This document shows positions 35,215 to 47,200 of a stretch of 64,000 nucleotides of DNA, one piece after another. The notes below the pieces were generated by a model. It saw nothing but the letters and a program-made list of their open reading frames with translations, was not told where the DNA came from and ran no database searches. Positions within the stretch are counted from its first letter, which is position 1; each line of letters begins with the position of its first letter. Origin of the DNA: Harmonia axyridis (taxonomy: Eukaryota > Arthropoda > Insecta > Coleoptera > Coccinellidae). The translations under genes and the position numbers were made by a program. The stretch spans positions 34,510,501 to 34,574,500 of the forward strand of contig NC_059501.1 of NCBI RefSeq assembly GCF_914767665.1. The letters are read 5' to 3'.

Positions 35215-36531
35215 CTATACAGTTATACACTATACAAGATCTTCTCATATCGAAATTGCGCAACAACTTTAGCTTTTCCGAGAGCCTTATCAAACTGTTT
35301 CGTTCATACCTGGTTGATCGTCGTCAGTTCGTCCAGCTGGAGGGTGTACGGTCATCTGAGTTTACACCCACTTCTGGGATTCCTCAGGGCTCTAATCTCG
35401 GGCCACTCCTTTTTATTTTGTATGTGAATGATTTGATTGATGATCTTGAATTGCCGCATCTGATGTTCGCAGACGATTTGAAATTATATTGTGAAATTCA
35501 GTCACTGGAAGACTGTGTTCAACTTCAGCTCGAGCTGTATAGTGTTGCCAAATAGTGTGAGGATAATCTTTTGAGATTAAATGTTTCAAAGTGTAGTGTC
35601 GTTACCTACACAAGGAAAATAGATATGCTGAGATGTGAATATTTCATCGGGGATCAAGTTCTATCTCGTGTTGATGGAGTGAAAGATCTTAGTGGTTTTT
35701 GATCAGAAGCTTACTTTCATTCCACATATCTCCCAACTTATTTCATCTGCCTCGAGAACATATGGATTCATTGCTCGCAATGGCAAATATGTTACTAATA
35801 CCGAAGCAAGTTGGAATATGACAGGATTATTTGGCATCCTATTTCTTTTTACCATCAATACCACCTTAAGGCCGTTCAGAGAAGAGGTTTTTGAAGTTCT
35901 TAGTTTGGAGGGAGGATGAGGTTTATCCACCAAGAGGATTCGACCATGGTGCATTGTTGAGTCGATTCAATGTAGTTTCACTGCGGGATAGGAGAGGAAT
36001 TTCGTGTCTCAGATTCCTATTCAAACTCCTGCACAACAGTATTGACTGCCAACCTCTACTGCTGCTTTGGGATTTCGCGTTCCAAGACCTGCGTCCAGTG
36101 CGGTGGAGTTATTCCACTTGGGGACACCGAGGACCAATTATTTGATGCAGTCCCCCATTTGGTTCATGGAGTCTACTTTACACTCAGTTACGAGATTCAT
36201 TGACGTATATTGTCGATAAATATGTAATAGGGTTAGGTTGAGTGTTGTTGAATGTATATGATTGTATTTTTATATTTTTGGTAAACGGTTATTTCCTTGC
36301 TCTTGAAATATTATATTTATTGCCACTTCCCAGTATTGATTGTTACTGTGTCACGTATTGAAGATAATTTAGATTATTGTGACTCGATTTTGTCAATTTA
36401 TTTCTGTATTCTTTTTTTGTAAATTTTTTTCATTTCATTTTTGCGCTGTGCTTGGTTTTTTACTTATTGCAAGTGTAATTATTTTCTGTAATTGGGTGTT
36501 TACCTGTTGAAAAAAAATAAAGGAGTTATTA
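35215..36531 (+). pseudogene. Degenerate non-LTR retrotransposon fragment (reverse transcriptase)
   Basis: Open pieces in order encode 'KLRNNFSFSESLIKLFRSYL', 'TSGIPQGSNLGPLLF', 'HLMFADDLKLY' and, after a stop near 35553, the CR1/Jockey-type C-terminal part ('LRLNVSKCSVV', then 'FDQKLTFIPHI' in a shifted frame and 'LRDRRGISCLRFLFKLL' further on). There are at least one stop and two frameshifts. The fragment lacks the endonuclease and the first RT motifs, so it is 5' truncated. It interrupts the right arm of the 33650-36660 inverted repeat. It is less similar to the 785-3661 element than a recent sister copy would be. Confidence 0.85.
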
Positions 36532-36660
36532 TTTTAAGACGGTCAATAGATTCTCGTTGGACCTTAGTGACAGTTTGTTGAGAAATAATAAACATTTATT
36601 GGAATCTTAGTTTTCAATTCCTCGATATTAAAAACATTATAATTTTCTCGAACTTTTTAT

Positions 36661-38236
36661 TTGTTGTTTAGAGAAAAATTACCTCTTTCAAAAATATCAA
36701 GAATAACGGTTACAATTTAAAAAAAAGGTGCGCATTTTAACATAAAAGTAGATGTGCCCACGGATTATTTCGAAAAGCTTTTACTTTTCTAGATAATGAA
36801 TTCATTCAATTATTTTTAATTCCATTTGGATATTTTATTTTAATAGTAGGTATTAGCTGCTGATTTATCTAAACTAAACATTTTGTAGTTTTATCTATAC
36901 TTCTATAATTTCATCTTTATTTGTGTTGTTTTATTTGTATTTTTGTGTTTACGCCGGTATTTCTATTTTTGTGTTTACGCCGGTATTTCTATTTTTGTAG
37001 TATTTCTGTAATGGCTAATGACCATAGCAGTCGATGCCGAAAATTCATTAAAAAACAAACCTTTAGCGGCGGTATTCGAACACAGGTTCGTTCGTTCAGA
37101 GCCCCGCAATAAAATCAAAAATTTATAACTATACTGAACGGTACGGGCTAGTATTTGATTATTTTGGCCTCTGTTTCAGCCTTCACTCAACAAAAATTCC
37201 AATAACAGTCATCTCATAACTGCATATCAGTGTTTCTTTCAGAAAATTTTCCTCGACGGGGCAATACAAAGTCCTAGGAAGGCAAGTATCCAAACATTTC
37301 GGAAAAATATTAATTTGAAGAAATTGCTTCCTCATTCGGCATTTTGAATTCTGAAGATGCTAATTTTTTTTCAGGAAAGGCATAGCCGAAGAATTTCTAG
37401 ATTTTGGCTTTTTTCAATTTTAATAAGTGCAGTATTGAAAATTCAATTTCAAAAACCATCCAACCACCGAACATTAAAACAACAGACTTGTCTTTTCGAA
37501 CTTCTTTCGAAACCCTTATGTCCTTAAACCACCAAATTGATACGCCCCTGTTCAACCTTGAAAACGCTACGAAATCGAAATTCTGTTTTTATATTCTACT
37601 AGATACTAAGATCAAATATACTGTAATAGGTCAATCTCGAGCTTCAGAAGCCCCCCAACAACACAAGAAACCAGTTGAAGCATTGGGACCTGAGTTAATT
37701 TATTCTAAAATTGTGTAGTTAGAACTTTCATCTATTAAACATGCTTAAAAGAGGATTTAAAATAGTTCAATATTCCTTACAAAATGAGATAACCAGTAAG
37801 TTTTCCTCAAAATATATTTTCTTCATGTCAAATGTGTAAACATTAAAGTTTATTGGAAAGTTTACTAAATATAGATGACTGAGAATCGTTTTCCTTAATA
37901 ATAGTTCATTTTTAAGTGTGTAGCATACTGAGTTAATCAATGATTCACAATGATTTTTCAAATCATCTACTAATATAACTTAAAAAATATCATAATATTA
38001 GTTATATTGTTCACTTTCACACGTCACACAATAACACATGGATAATTCGTAAATGAGCAGTGGCGTATCATTCGATTTTATCAGAACTATATTTCAAAAT
38101 TTTCATCTGAAATAATTTATAAATTTTACAATTTATTCATCAATGTAATATAGCATATGCAACAAAACTTTGGCATTATTAATTCACTTGTATAAAATCA
38201 TTTTTTTTGGGCTGTGGAAAACGTTACTCTCACACA
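36661..38236. other. Noncoding, with a short tandem repeat
   Basis: A 26-bp unit, 'tttttgtgtttacgccggta' plus tttcta, is repeated twice in tandem at about 36940-36992. Frames at 36921-37112 and 37404-37718 have no recognisable domain. I see nothing else. Confidence 0.55.
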
Positions 38237-38244
38237 TCATCAGT

Positions 38245-38430
38245 CACGGGCGTAGCCAGGGGGGGGGTTTTGGGGGTTCAAACCCCCCCCGAAATGTTTA
38301 AGATATCGAAATTTATCAATCTTTTTCTTCTTTTATTCTCATTTATTTCTATGAAAAAAATTCTTATTTCTGCCATTAGCCTTTTTTTTTTTAAAACCCC
38401 CCCCGAAACTGAAACCTGGCTACGCCCGTG
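38245..38430. mobile_element. 186-bp hAT MITE
   Basis: Terminal inverted repeats CACGGGCGTAGCCAGG / CCTGGCTACGCCCGTG (16 bp, perfect) are flanked by the exact 8-bp duplication TCATCAGT (38237-38244 and 38431-38438). G-rich and C-rich runs directly inside the ends can pair ('ggggggg' with 'ccccccc'). It is far too short for a transposase, so it is a non-autonomous miniature element moved by a hAT enzyme in trans. The overlapping 77-codon ORF is a translation of the MITE. Confidence 0.95.
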
Positions 38431-38445
38431 TCATCAGTGATATAA

Positions 38446-39699
38446 TAAGTGATAAAGATAAAGATATACCCCTCTAAAAGTTACAACGATTCATATTTTC
38501 TCCCAGTCATCAAGTTAAAAATATTTATTACTACAGTGATACTGCCCCTAACCTTATCGTTTATTAACGGAATTTTGAATTATAGAAAATTTTATTCGGT
38601 GTTGAAAGAATGAACCTCCCGTCTAAATTCTGTCGCTGAATATTTAGGTCTTGTATAATTATATATACGACTAGGGATATTTTATGTGATAAATTAAGAG
38701 AAAAGCTCTTACGTGATGTCAGGAGCTTTTAAAGGCTCATCCATTAATGCGCCTGGATACCACAGAAGTGTATATAGGTATCCATGGTATCCAAGGGCGC
38801 AATTGAAATATTAGAAATATTATTTTCCTTGAATTTTGTAGTTCTGAAGTCTTACAAAATTACATGTTAATTACGGCATCAGTGATAGAAATTTCAAGGA
38901 GAATATTCATAATATTTCAGTAGGTAACAACATCAATTGGGGCCTCAATTACACCCTTGGATACGGATAACACATATACCTATATAAAACATTTTTGTGG
39001 TATCCCAAAGGCGCTGTTATAGTATATGAATTAAGAAACGCTCAAGAGTCTGACTTTCATTAGAGTCTTTCCTCATTTTTGGTTTATTATTTTTAATAGT
39101 AAACCTTTGGAATCGTTCGAAGAAAAAACAATTTTATCCTCTCTTGAAATTTTACAGTTAAAATTTCGGAATATGTAGAATCCAAATAGCAAATAAAACA
39201 AAATTGAGCTTTTCAGGAGCACTATATAGAGGATTTTGAATAAAATTTATCACAAAAATCATTAACGCAGTATAATCATTCTAGCTCAAGAATTCAATTT
39301 TCAAAGCAAAAAATCAAGGAAATCATATCGAAACATTTTTTTTCGTATGTGATGATACATGGTACTGAATGCAATATTCTTTATCGCAATGTTTAAGCAC
39401 TTATACGGTTTTGGAATTATGAATTTTGGAGTATATTATTTTTCGAATTGATCAAAATGATCATGCACTTACACCTTATGAAATCGATAACTCCGAGGTT
39501 AAGGTCTCTGATGCGGAGGACCTTTGGGAGCAAGTCCACGTTTTTCATTTTTATTCATTTTGTGAACCTTTCTTTTTAAATATTTGAGATGTTTCATGAA
39601 TTATCAGATAAACAAATTCTCAAAGGATTATTATTTGGGCAAAAGAGGCATCGTCACAATTCTTGAACCAACTATCTAAAAACAAATACATTTTAATTT
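38446..39699. other. Probable intron or 5' flank of the HIBADH gene
   Basis: The HIBADH exon that follows opens at a splice acceptor, so its upstream exon or exons must lie in this stretch or further left. They were not identified. A short frame at 39459-39582 (starting 'MIMHLHLMKSITPRLRSLMR') looks like a basic presequence but has no donor in the required phase. Confidence 0.5.
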
Positions 39700-39710
39700 A
39701 TTGTCTTCAG

Positions 39711-40600
39711 GAAGAAACGCCAGTACCATCGGTTTTATTGGTATTGGAAACATGGGAAGTCACATGGCTGGTCACTTGGTGAAGAAGGGCGAAAAGGTGA
39801 AGGTATTTGATATATCCCCAGATGCTGCCAAAACAGTAAAAGGTGCACATGTTTGTTCATCGCCTGTAGAAGCAGCACAAAATTCCGATATTGTATTCAC
39901 AATGCTGCCGAATGGTAATGTGGTAAAAAAAACCTTATTAGAAGAGGGAGTCTTGGAAGCAATCCCAAAAAAATCCCTCTTGGTAGACAGTTCTACAATA
40001 GAACCCAAGGTATCTCAAGAATTATTCGAAATAGCAAATGGGAAAGATGTGAGGTTTATAGACGCACCTGTATCTGGTGGAGTAACAGGGGCTGAAGCTG
40101 GAACTTTAGCATTCATGGTAGGAGGAAATGTAGAAGATGTGGAATACGTTAAACCAGTCCTTCTTCATATGGGTGCCAGAGTATTTCATTGCGGCAAGGC
40201 TGGTGCGGGACAGATCGCAAAACTTTCTAATAATCTGATACTAGGTGTTTGTATGATGGGGGTTTCTGAGGGAATGAACCTTGGAATAAAAGCAGGATTG
40301 GACCCCAAAGTACTTCATGAAATTGTCAATGTTTCAACAGGAAGATGCTGGTCTTCAGAAACATACAGTCCTGTACCTGGCTTGCTGCCAAATGTACCCA
40401 GTTCAAACGACTACAAAGGAGGATTTAACATTAGACTGATGTCCAAAGATTTGGGGCTTGCAGAAGCTACAGCTGTAAATTCTGAAGTATCAGTCCCACT
40501 TGCTGCTTGTGCACATCAAATTTATAGAGCTCTGATCAGTAATGGTTATGGTGATAAAGATTTCTCTGTAATTTATAAGTTTTTGAGTGGTAATAAATAG
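39711..40600 (+). CDS. HIBADH: 3-hydroxyisobutyrate dehydrogenase, terminal exon
   Basis: This is the mitochondrial valine-catabolism enzyme that oxidises 3-hydroxyisobutyrate to methylmalonate semialdehyde with NAD+. The exon encodes about 296 residues covering the whole mature enzyme. It has the Rossmann nucleotide-binding motif 'GFIGIGNMG' at its start, 'TMLPNG', the substrate-binding 'DAPVSGGVTGAEAGTL', the catalytic-lysine block 'GAGQIAKLSNN' and the 'KDLGLA' helix. The open frame extends upstream only to a TTG, because it begins at a splice acceptor (ttattgtcttcag|GA, exon from 39711, phase 1). The first exon, which should supply the ATG and mitochondrial targeting peptide, was not found. 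An AATAAA at about 40744 is a likely polyadenylation signal. The gene converges on lunapark. Confidence 0.95.
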
Positions 40601-43600
40601 TTAACAAATAATTCAGTTTTATTTTGGTATTAATCAACATTTGCCAATTTCGCATATTCATTTAGATGCCATTATGGATTTTATTCTCCATATCAGATCG
40701 CATAATTGGAAATACTTTTAAACTGTGGTCACAATAATTTTTTAAATAAAAAAATTAAAGAAAAAATTATCGGCTAAATCTCTAATTATTCTAACAATTT
40801 TTTGAATTAATTGAATCAGATGATGAATAAATTGAATTTTCTGGAGCTAGAATTTTTAAAGAACGTTTTCAAAATCTACCACTGTGATTCTTAGCACATA
40901 GAAAATTGCTAATTACCCAAAACCAAAGTTCCAGGACATTTTCCAAAATCTGTAAAGTTGGAAAACAATATCATAAAAAGTTTTCCATAATCATTTTGCT
41001 GCTTGATGAATTCTACCATATTTACTTGCTCAGTATTCGTTTAAGAATCTGTTTAACATTTTGTACTTTATGATTCGTCGTTTTAGTAATGCAATAATAA
41101 AACAAAATTGTTTGGTTGAATTCAGAAAGAAATTGTGTTATATTTTCACTTGATCAATTTTATATTTTCCAAACAAAACCCTTCCGATCATTGTCAATTT
41201 GTGTTCATGAACGTGATTGGTACAAATGAGGAGGATTTGAGATTATTCCATAAACAAAATACACTGCTCTCATGTTCTCTCAACGATAATTGCCCTCTAA
41301 CTATTCAGTAGTAATTTCTACACCTTTTCTCTCCAAGACATAACGAAGGGCTCAGGTTTTCTAAAAACACATTCTGTAATGACTCTAATGTCTTTTACAG
41401 GCAGAAGAACTTATTCTCTTAGTGTAATTAATTTTTAAAAAACAGGATAACACAAAAACTAATATAGCAAAAGATTCAATCAAATTTAAACAACTAATAC
41501 AAATAATAATATTTTTATGTCACTTGGTATATTTCAAAGGAATAAAATGGATAAAAAGTATTATTTCAAACAATGAAGACAAATATAATAATATTTATTC
41601 AATTATCTTGTATAAAATTTTGAAAGGCACAAAGCACTCAGTTACTAACAGTCCACAGTATCAAGAACAGCTAAATTTTTGTGAAATGAACTAAGCTTCC
41701 TTCCTTCATCATGGCAAAGTGAGGCATCATTTCATTACGATTCAACAAACAGGGATATCATTAGATTTAATTTACAAATAGTGGAAAACAAAACATACAC
41801 TGATAATTAGATATTTACAATGTGTTTTTTATCTTACGAGATTTTGAGCATTTGAACATCTACATCAGTTACTCACATTCATATGATTTCAACCAAATTC
41901 AATACCTCAATTAAAACAAATGGTCTTAAAAAATAATGTCCAAAGAACTATATGACAATTAGAAAAGACTTTCATGAGAAGTAATTATGATTATAATCAG
42001 CAAAAACACTAATTATTTCTAAAAAACTTAACTGATATGACAAAAAAAGTTTTTGTATGTTCATACTTTTATATACACAATTTTTTTCATGTTCTTATGT
42101 TTATTGCATATTTTGAAGTATACTCAAAATAAATAAAAAACAGTCATGACAAAAAGAGTCAAATACCTATATCCAAAATGAATTTTAGAACACTAAAATT
42201 TATATCAATGACTAGAAAACATAAAAATCTCCAACTCTAATTCTTTGTCTACAAAGAAAAAGTGGATTACTATGAAATCGATGGTAGACTATAAACTCTT
42301 TGTAGTGAGATTTGAAGACTATATAAAAAAATCAATTTCACATGTTTGTTTGACTTATAGTCAAAACATATAATCACTGAATCTTAATTGTTTTTGTTAA
42401 TACTAATTGTGATTTGAAGAATTTTGATTTTAATAATATACTCTTCTCAAATCTCAGCAAAATCAAAATCATCAAATTGTGCTATCAATACACTACTTCA
42501 TCATTTATTCTCAGTCTCACTTCCAATTCCTTTAGAATAAAGTAGAATTTCATTATGAGAGCTATTGAATCAAATCCCACATGAGCAAATAATTATTGAA
42601 ATCAATATTAATCATAAAATGATTTTCAAAAAGGTATTTTAACCAGTGATGTAATTCTGCAAGGTTATATTTCAAAATAGATCACTGATTACAAGAATTC
42701 GATAAATAACAATCAGCACTGTTTTCTGCCAAATATTTTTAGAGAAAACAATGAATATCTTAACTTGATTTCAAGCTTACAGAATCACACTCTTGAACTA
42801 TATCAATTAGAACATGCTCTTCATCATTGGATTTAATTGTATAGTTTAAGGCAAAAACCGGTAGCAATTACTGATCACCTCATAGAGTTTTGCATTGAAT
42901 GACTAGCATTATTTTTCTAAGTGCATTACAAACATGTGGGACATGATGATCGAGTTCTAGGTTGAAGTTTTCATAATCTATTTGATGAACAACTGAAACA
43001 TAATCTATGCACCTTTTGCTACAGAGCCATGATTCTTTTTAAATCAATCTAAAAGACAAGATCGTAAATCGTTCACTCATGAAGAATTTTTACTTGAACA
43101 AAATTCCTTCCGAGTTATTAGATTTTATTTAATGATGAAAACTAGTATGTTCTTGCAGTTCAATTCAAAGCTCTGAATCTACCAAGGGAATTATTTGATG
43201 AAACACTATAATTTCAAAAAAATTAAATTTGGCACACACCAAAGTTGTGGATGCAGAATTATTCAAAAGTCCATGCCCATATGTTTCAAATAGTTTCTTT
43301 TTTCGAGAATAGTCATGCATTACAATCACATTTCCAAACATGACAAATTCAATTATCTAGTTTGTCGTCATTAAAAGAAATAAATTTTGAACTACTTGTT
43401 CATCAGTCTTAACAGAAAAAAAAGTAAACCAGTAAAACAGTGTACACATTTTTCAAAATATACATAAAAAATTATACGTGAAATAACATCCCTATGTTAT
43501 TTCTGGAAAATCAGTCTCTACCTGCTGGGCTGTATCCCTATACAGCCCAGCAGGTAGAGACTGATTTTCCAGAAAAATTATCAAATTAATATAATAGTTG

Positions 43601-44257
43601 TGTTCCAATGTATGAGAATTGATTCCGAACTGGACAGAATGTCCATGTATCGAAATTGGAGTTCCAAATTTTAATAAGCCCACACTCTACTCAGTTCGTA
43701 ACCGATTCTCAAACATGTTGGAACGAAACTATAACATAGTTATCAAGGAAAATATCAACTCTCAAGAAATTTGTTATGTTATAGTTGGAATTTATTGAAT
43801 GAAAAATAACGCATTGGAAGCTTAGAAGTTTGACATAGAAAAAAGAGTTGCATTGTGCTATTTTTGTATCAAATATTTCAAATAGAAATATTCAGAATAA
43901 GAACTAATTAAAATTAAATTTTGGTTTTGAATCAATTCTTTCCATATAATTATAAAAACATACATTTAGATATTTGTTGTATGTTCAAGGAGAATACACG
44001 ATTCAGTTGAGCAATATTAGATTTTTAATAAATAAACAAAAAGAATAAATTAAAGAAATAAAATATTAGATCTTAATTGATAATCATTCTTGTTATACAA
44101 GAAAAATCCTCATTGTTTCCATTGATTCCATTCATATATTTCAAATAGCATCTTCCCTTCCCTTCCTTAGTCTGAAAAGTAGACTATAAAGTATAAAAAT
44201 ATATTTCACAATTTCACAAAAAGAAGTTTACTCCATAGTCTTAATTGATGTACTTAG
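40601..44257. other. Intergenic region between convergent HIBADH and lunapark, with a perfect hairpin
   Basis: No ORF is supported. It presumably holds the 3' UTRs of both genes. The lunapark UTR may be long, since the stretch is very AT-rich and unusually free of recognisable transposon ends. The perfect hairpin at 43501-43574 and the inverted repeat beside it are listed separately. Confidence 0.5.
43483..43735. repeat. Perfect 35-bp-arm hairpin with flanking inverted repeats
   Basis: The arms 43501-43535 and 43540-43574 are exact reverse complements. The left one begins 'ttctggaaaatcagtctcta' and ends 'gctgggctgtat'; the loop is ccct. Directly to the left, 'ataacat ccct atgttat' is a small hairpin with the same loop. 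To the right, 'atagttgtgttccaa...gattccgaact' (about 43591-43630) is mirrored imperfectly by 'agttcgtaaccgattctcaa' and following (about 43695-43735). The 63-codon ORF here is a shadow. Confidence 0.85.
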
Positions 44258-47200
44258 CTATGAACTTTCTGGAATTTCTGACACATCCATTTCTTCTATA
44301 GTTGAAGCTTCATTCACTACAACTGGCACACTGGAAACTGGAGTAGTTTGCTCTTGGGGTTCATCATCCTCTTTACTTTGAACGATTTGTGTATCAGAAT
44401 CTGAACTAGATGAATTTTTTTCAGAATCAGAAGTATCTGCTTCTTTCAAGGATTTTACAATGGTATTCATCCCAGCACCCAGTTTCGGAGCTGGAGGTTT
44501 TTGTTTTCGTGCGTGATTGAAGTGATGACAATAACAACAATTGAAACTCAAATATTCAAATTCTTCCCTCAATGCCATACCTGAAACAATAGAATAATTT
44601 GAATAATTAGTTATATCTGGATAAAAAATCAAAAGTTTTCCAACAAAATCATGGAATTGAACTGTTGAAATTATTGAGCTCAAAAAATATTTATTATAAA
44701 TATCTGCTAAAATTTAAGGACTGAGTCTAGAAACCATTTTTATAAAATACTTCATAGGAACGAATGTCGTGATGTCTATGGCTTACCAATTTTGAGCTGG
44801 AAATGGTCTCAAATAGTTAGATTTCAGGTATGTCCATCAAACAAGACGTAAACACGATAACTCCCGAATAAAAAGAGCTAGAAACTTTCAAGTTAAGTTC
44901 GGAGCTTGAATGCCGCGGATTAAAAAGTTGTTTTTCTGTTAAAAATGTTAATAACGGCGTGAGAACCATAGAAAATTCAAGAAGTACATCAAAAAAAATT
45001 CAGGAAAACACTGATGTCAGTCTTTTGGGTTCTTGTTCATTCTTGCGCTCTAGGAGACTATACAGGGTGTCCCGTAAAGACCACGTCAAACCGAGGGAGA
45101 ATGTAGATCAAAGGATAACCCACCTGCTATGACAAAATTCCTAATATAAAAGTCTTACCGTTTTCGAGATATTTTTTTTTTTTTGAAAATAATGAATTTT
45201 TGCCCCTTTCAATAGTTTTGCCCTTACGGTTGGTACAATTTTACATCTTTCTGGTTAATTTTTTCAGTAAAATATTGCTGAAGAATGATTTTAACGTTTA
45301 CATCGAAAACATCCCCCGAAAATTTTAAAGGGGGGCTATGAGAAATATTTTTGTTGGAAATTTTGGTAGTGGATTATTTTGTTCATGAAGTTTAGCCCAT
45401 CGTAGTGGAAAAAAAATGTACGGAGCTACTGCGGCACATTACACCAATAAATTGTCTATTTTATAGTGATTTCAAAGAGGTATCACACAATTCATTTGTT
45501 ATTCAGAGAAAAAAGATATGGCTGTTTTTATCCAAATGGGTACGTTTCTGACAAAATCAAGTTTGTAAATTCTATTAAGAAATCTTCGATGTTGCATTAC
45601 TTAGTGAACAATGGCAATTGTTTACGTGCGAAAATATTACTCGCCTAATTATTCACCTCAACGAAATTCAATTTTGCCGGCAAATATTGGAAAACATCGT
45701 GCAGATCCAGATTTTTTTAATAAGATCATTTGGAGCGACGAGTCTTCCTGTACCAAGGATGGGTACATGAATCTCCACAATTTGCATAGCTGGAATATCA
45801 TAAATCCACACGAGGTGAGAGAAGATAGATCACAATATCGATTCAAGATCAATTTATGGACTGGAATATTTAATGGTGCAATTTTGGGCCCGATCGAACT
45901 GCCGCCATCTCTGAACGCAAACAATTATTTGGAATTTTTAACCAACCAGCTGCCCATTTTATTGGAAGATGTGCCACTGTCAATGCGACGTAGTCTGTCG
46001 TTTCAACATGATGGATGCCCAGCACATTACGGACTCGAAGTTACCGCACATTTGAATAGAACTTATCCCCACCGGTGGATTGGAAGAGAAGGTGAAATTT
46101 TATGACCTCCTCGTTCACCTGACCTAAATCCTATGGATATTTATTATTGGGGCTGCCTGAAAGACAAAGTATACGCAACATCCATACTTGATGAAGACGA
46201 ATTAAGAGAACGCATCCGCAATTCGGCTTCATCACGTATGGGTGTTGCGTATACTTTGTCTTTTAGGCAGCCCCAATATTAAAAGTCCAGAGGATTTAGG
46301 TCTTCATGTACCCATCCTTGGTACAGGAAGACTCGTCGCTCCAAATGATCTTGTTAAAAAAATCTGGATCTGCATGATGTTTTCCAATATTTGCCGGCAA
46401 AATTGAATTTCGTTGAGGTGAATAATTATGCGAGTAATATTTTCGCACGTAAACAATTGACCATATTCACCGTCGCCATATTGTTGTGCGACAATACCAA
46501 CTACCCAGTGTTCCCAACGGAGAAATATTGAGTTTACTAGAAAAATACCGCTAATATCAAAAATACTATCAGCCATAGAGACTATTCTTCCACTGACTAT
46601 TTCCAAAAATGGAGCGAAGCCTTCATTTATACACTCGGCCACAATTAATTTGTTCAGAAAACCACCTTTCACTAATGTTTTTATTTCCAAAAGGTGAAAT
46701 TTTTGCAAAATATTGTCCCAAACAAGCCTATCTGGCGTAGCAGCCAGAAAAGGTACACATAAACTTCACTTATAAACTTTATATTGTGGAATTTTTCTAG
46801 TAAACTCAATATTTCTTCGTTGGAAACACTGGGTAGTTGGTATTGTCGCACAACAATATGGCGACGGTGAATATGGTCAATTGCCATTGTTCACTAAGTA
46901 ACGCAACATCGAAGATTTCTTAACAGAATTGACAAACTTGATTTTGTCAGAAACGTACCCATTTGGATAAAAACAGCCATATCTTTTTTCTCTGAATAAC
47001 AAATGACTTGTGTGATACCTCTTTGAAATCACTATAAAATAGACAATTTATTGGTGTAATGTGCCGCAGTAGCTCCGTACATTTTTTTTCCACTACGATG
47101 GGCTAAACTTCATGAACAAAATAATCCACTACCAAAATTCCCAACAAAAATATTTCTCATAGCCCCCCTTTAAAATTTTCGGAGGATGTTTTCGATGTAA

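Larger units (their letters stand above)
33650..36660. repeat. Ancient inverted repeat enclosing a mariner and an RT fragment
   Basis: The left arm is about 33655-33825. Its reverse complement is recovered on the right in two pieces, 35187-35212 ('caaactgaagtccttcctga') and 36532-36652 ('agacggtcaatagattctcg ... gttggaccttagt ... ttttcaattcctcgatatt ... attttctcg'). Between those two pieces sits the retrotransposon fragment. Between the arms sits the mariner. The simplest order of events is inverted repeat first, then the retrotransposon into the right arm and the mariner into the spacer. Confidence 0.7.

Noticed and set aside
38207..38440. 77-codon ORF with a glycine-rich start
   Set aside because: It is a translation through the 186-bp hAT MITE, including its poly-G and poly-C runs.
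39459..39582. Short frame 'MIMHLHLMKSITPRLRSLMR...' as the first exon (mitochondrial presequence) of HIBADH
   Set aside because: The HIBADH exon at 39711 needs an upstream exon ending one base into a codon. The GT sites in this frame are in the wrong phase, and the frame runs to a TAA.
46304..46708. 134-codon minus-strand ORF as a gene
   Set aside because: It spans the junction of a hairpin insertion and an inverted, deleted transposase copy. Its C-terminal part is a shifted-frame translation of that copy.
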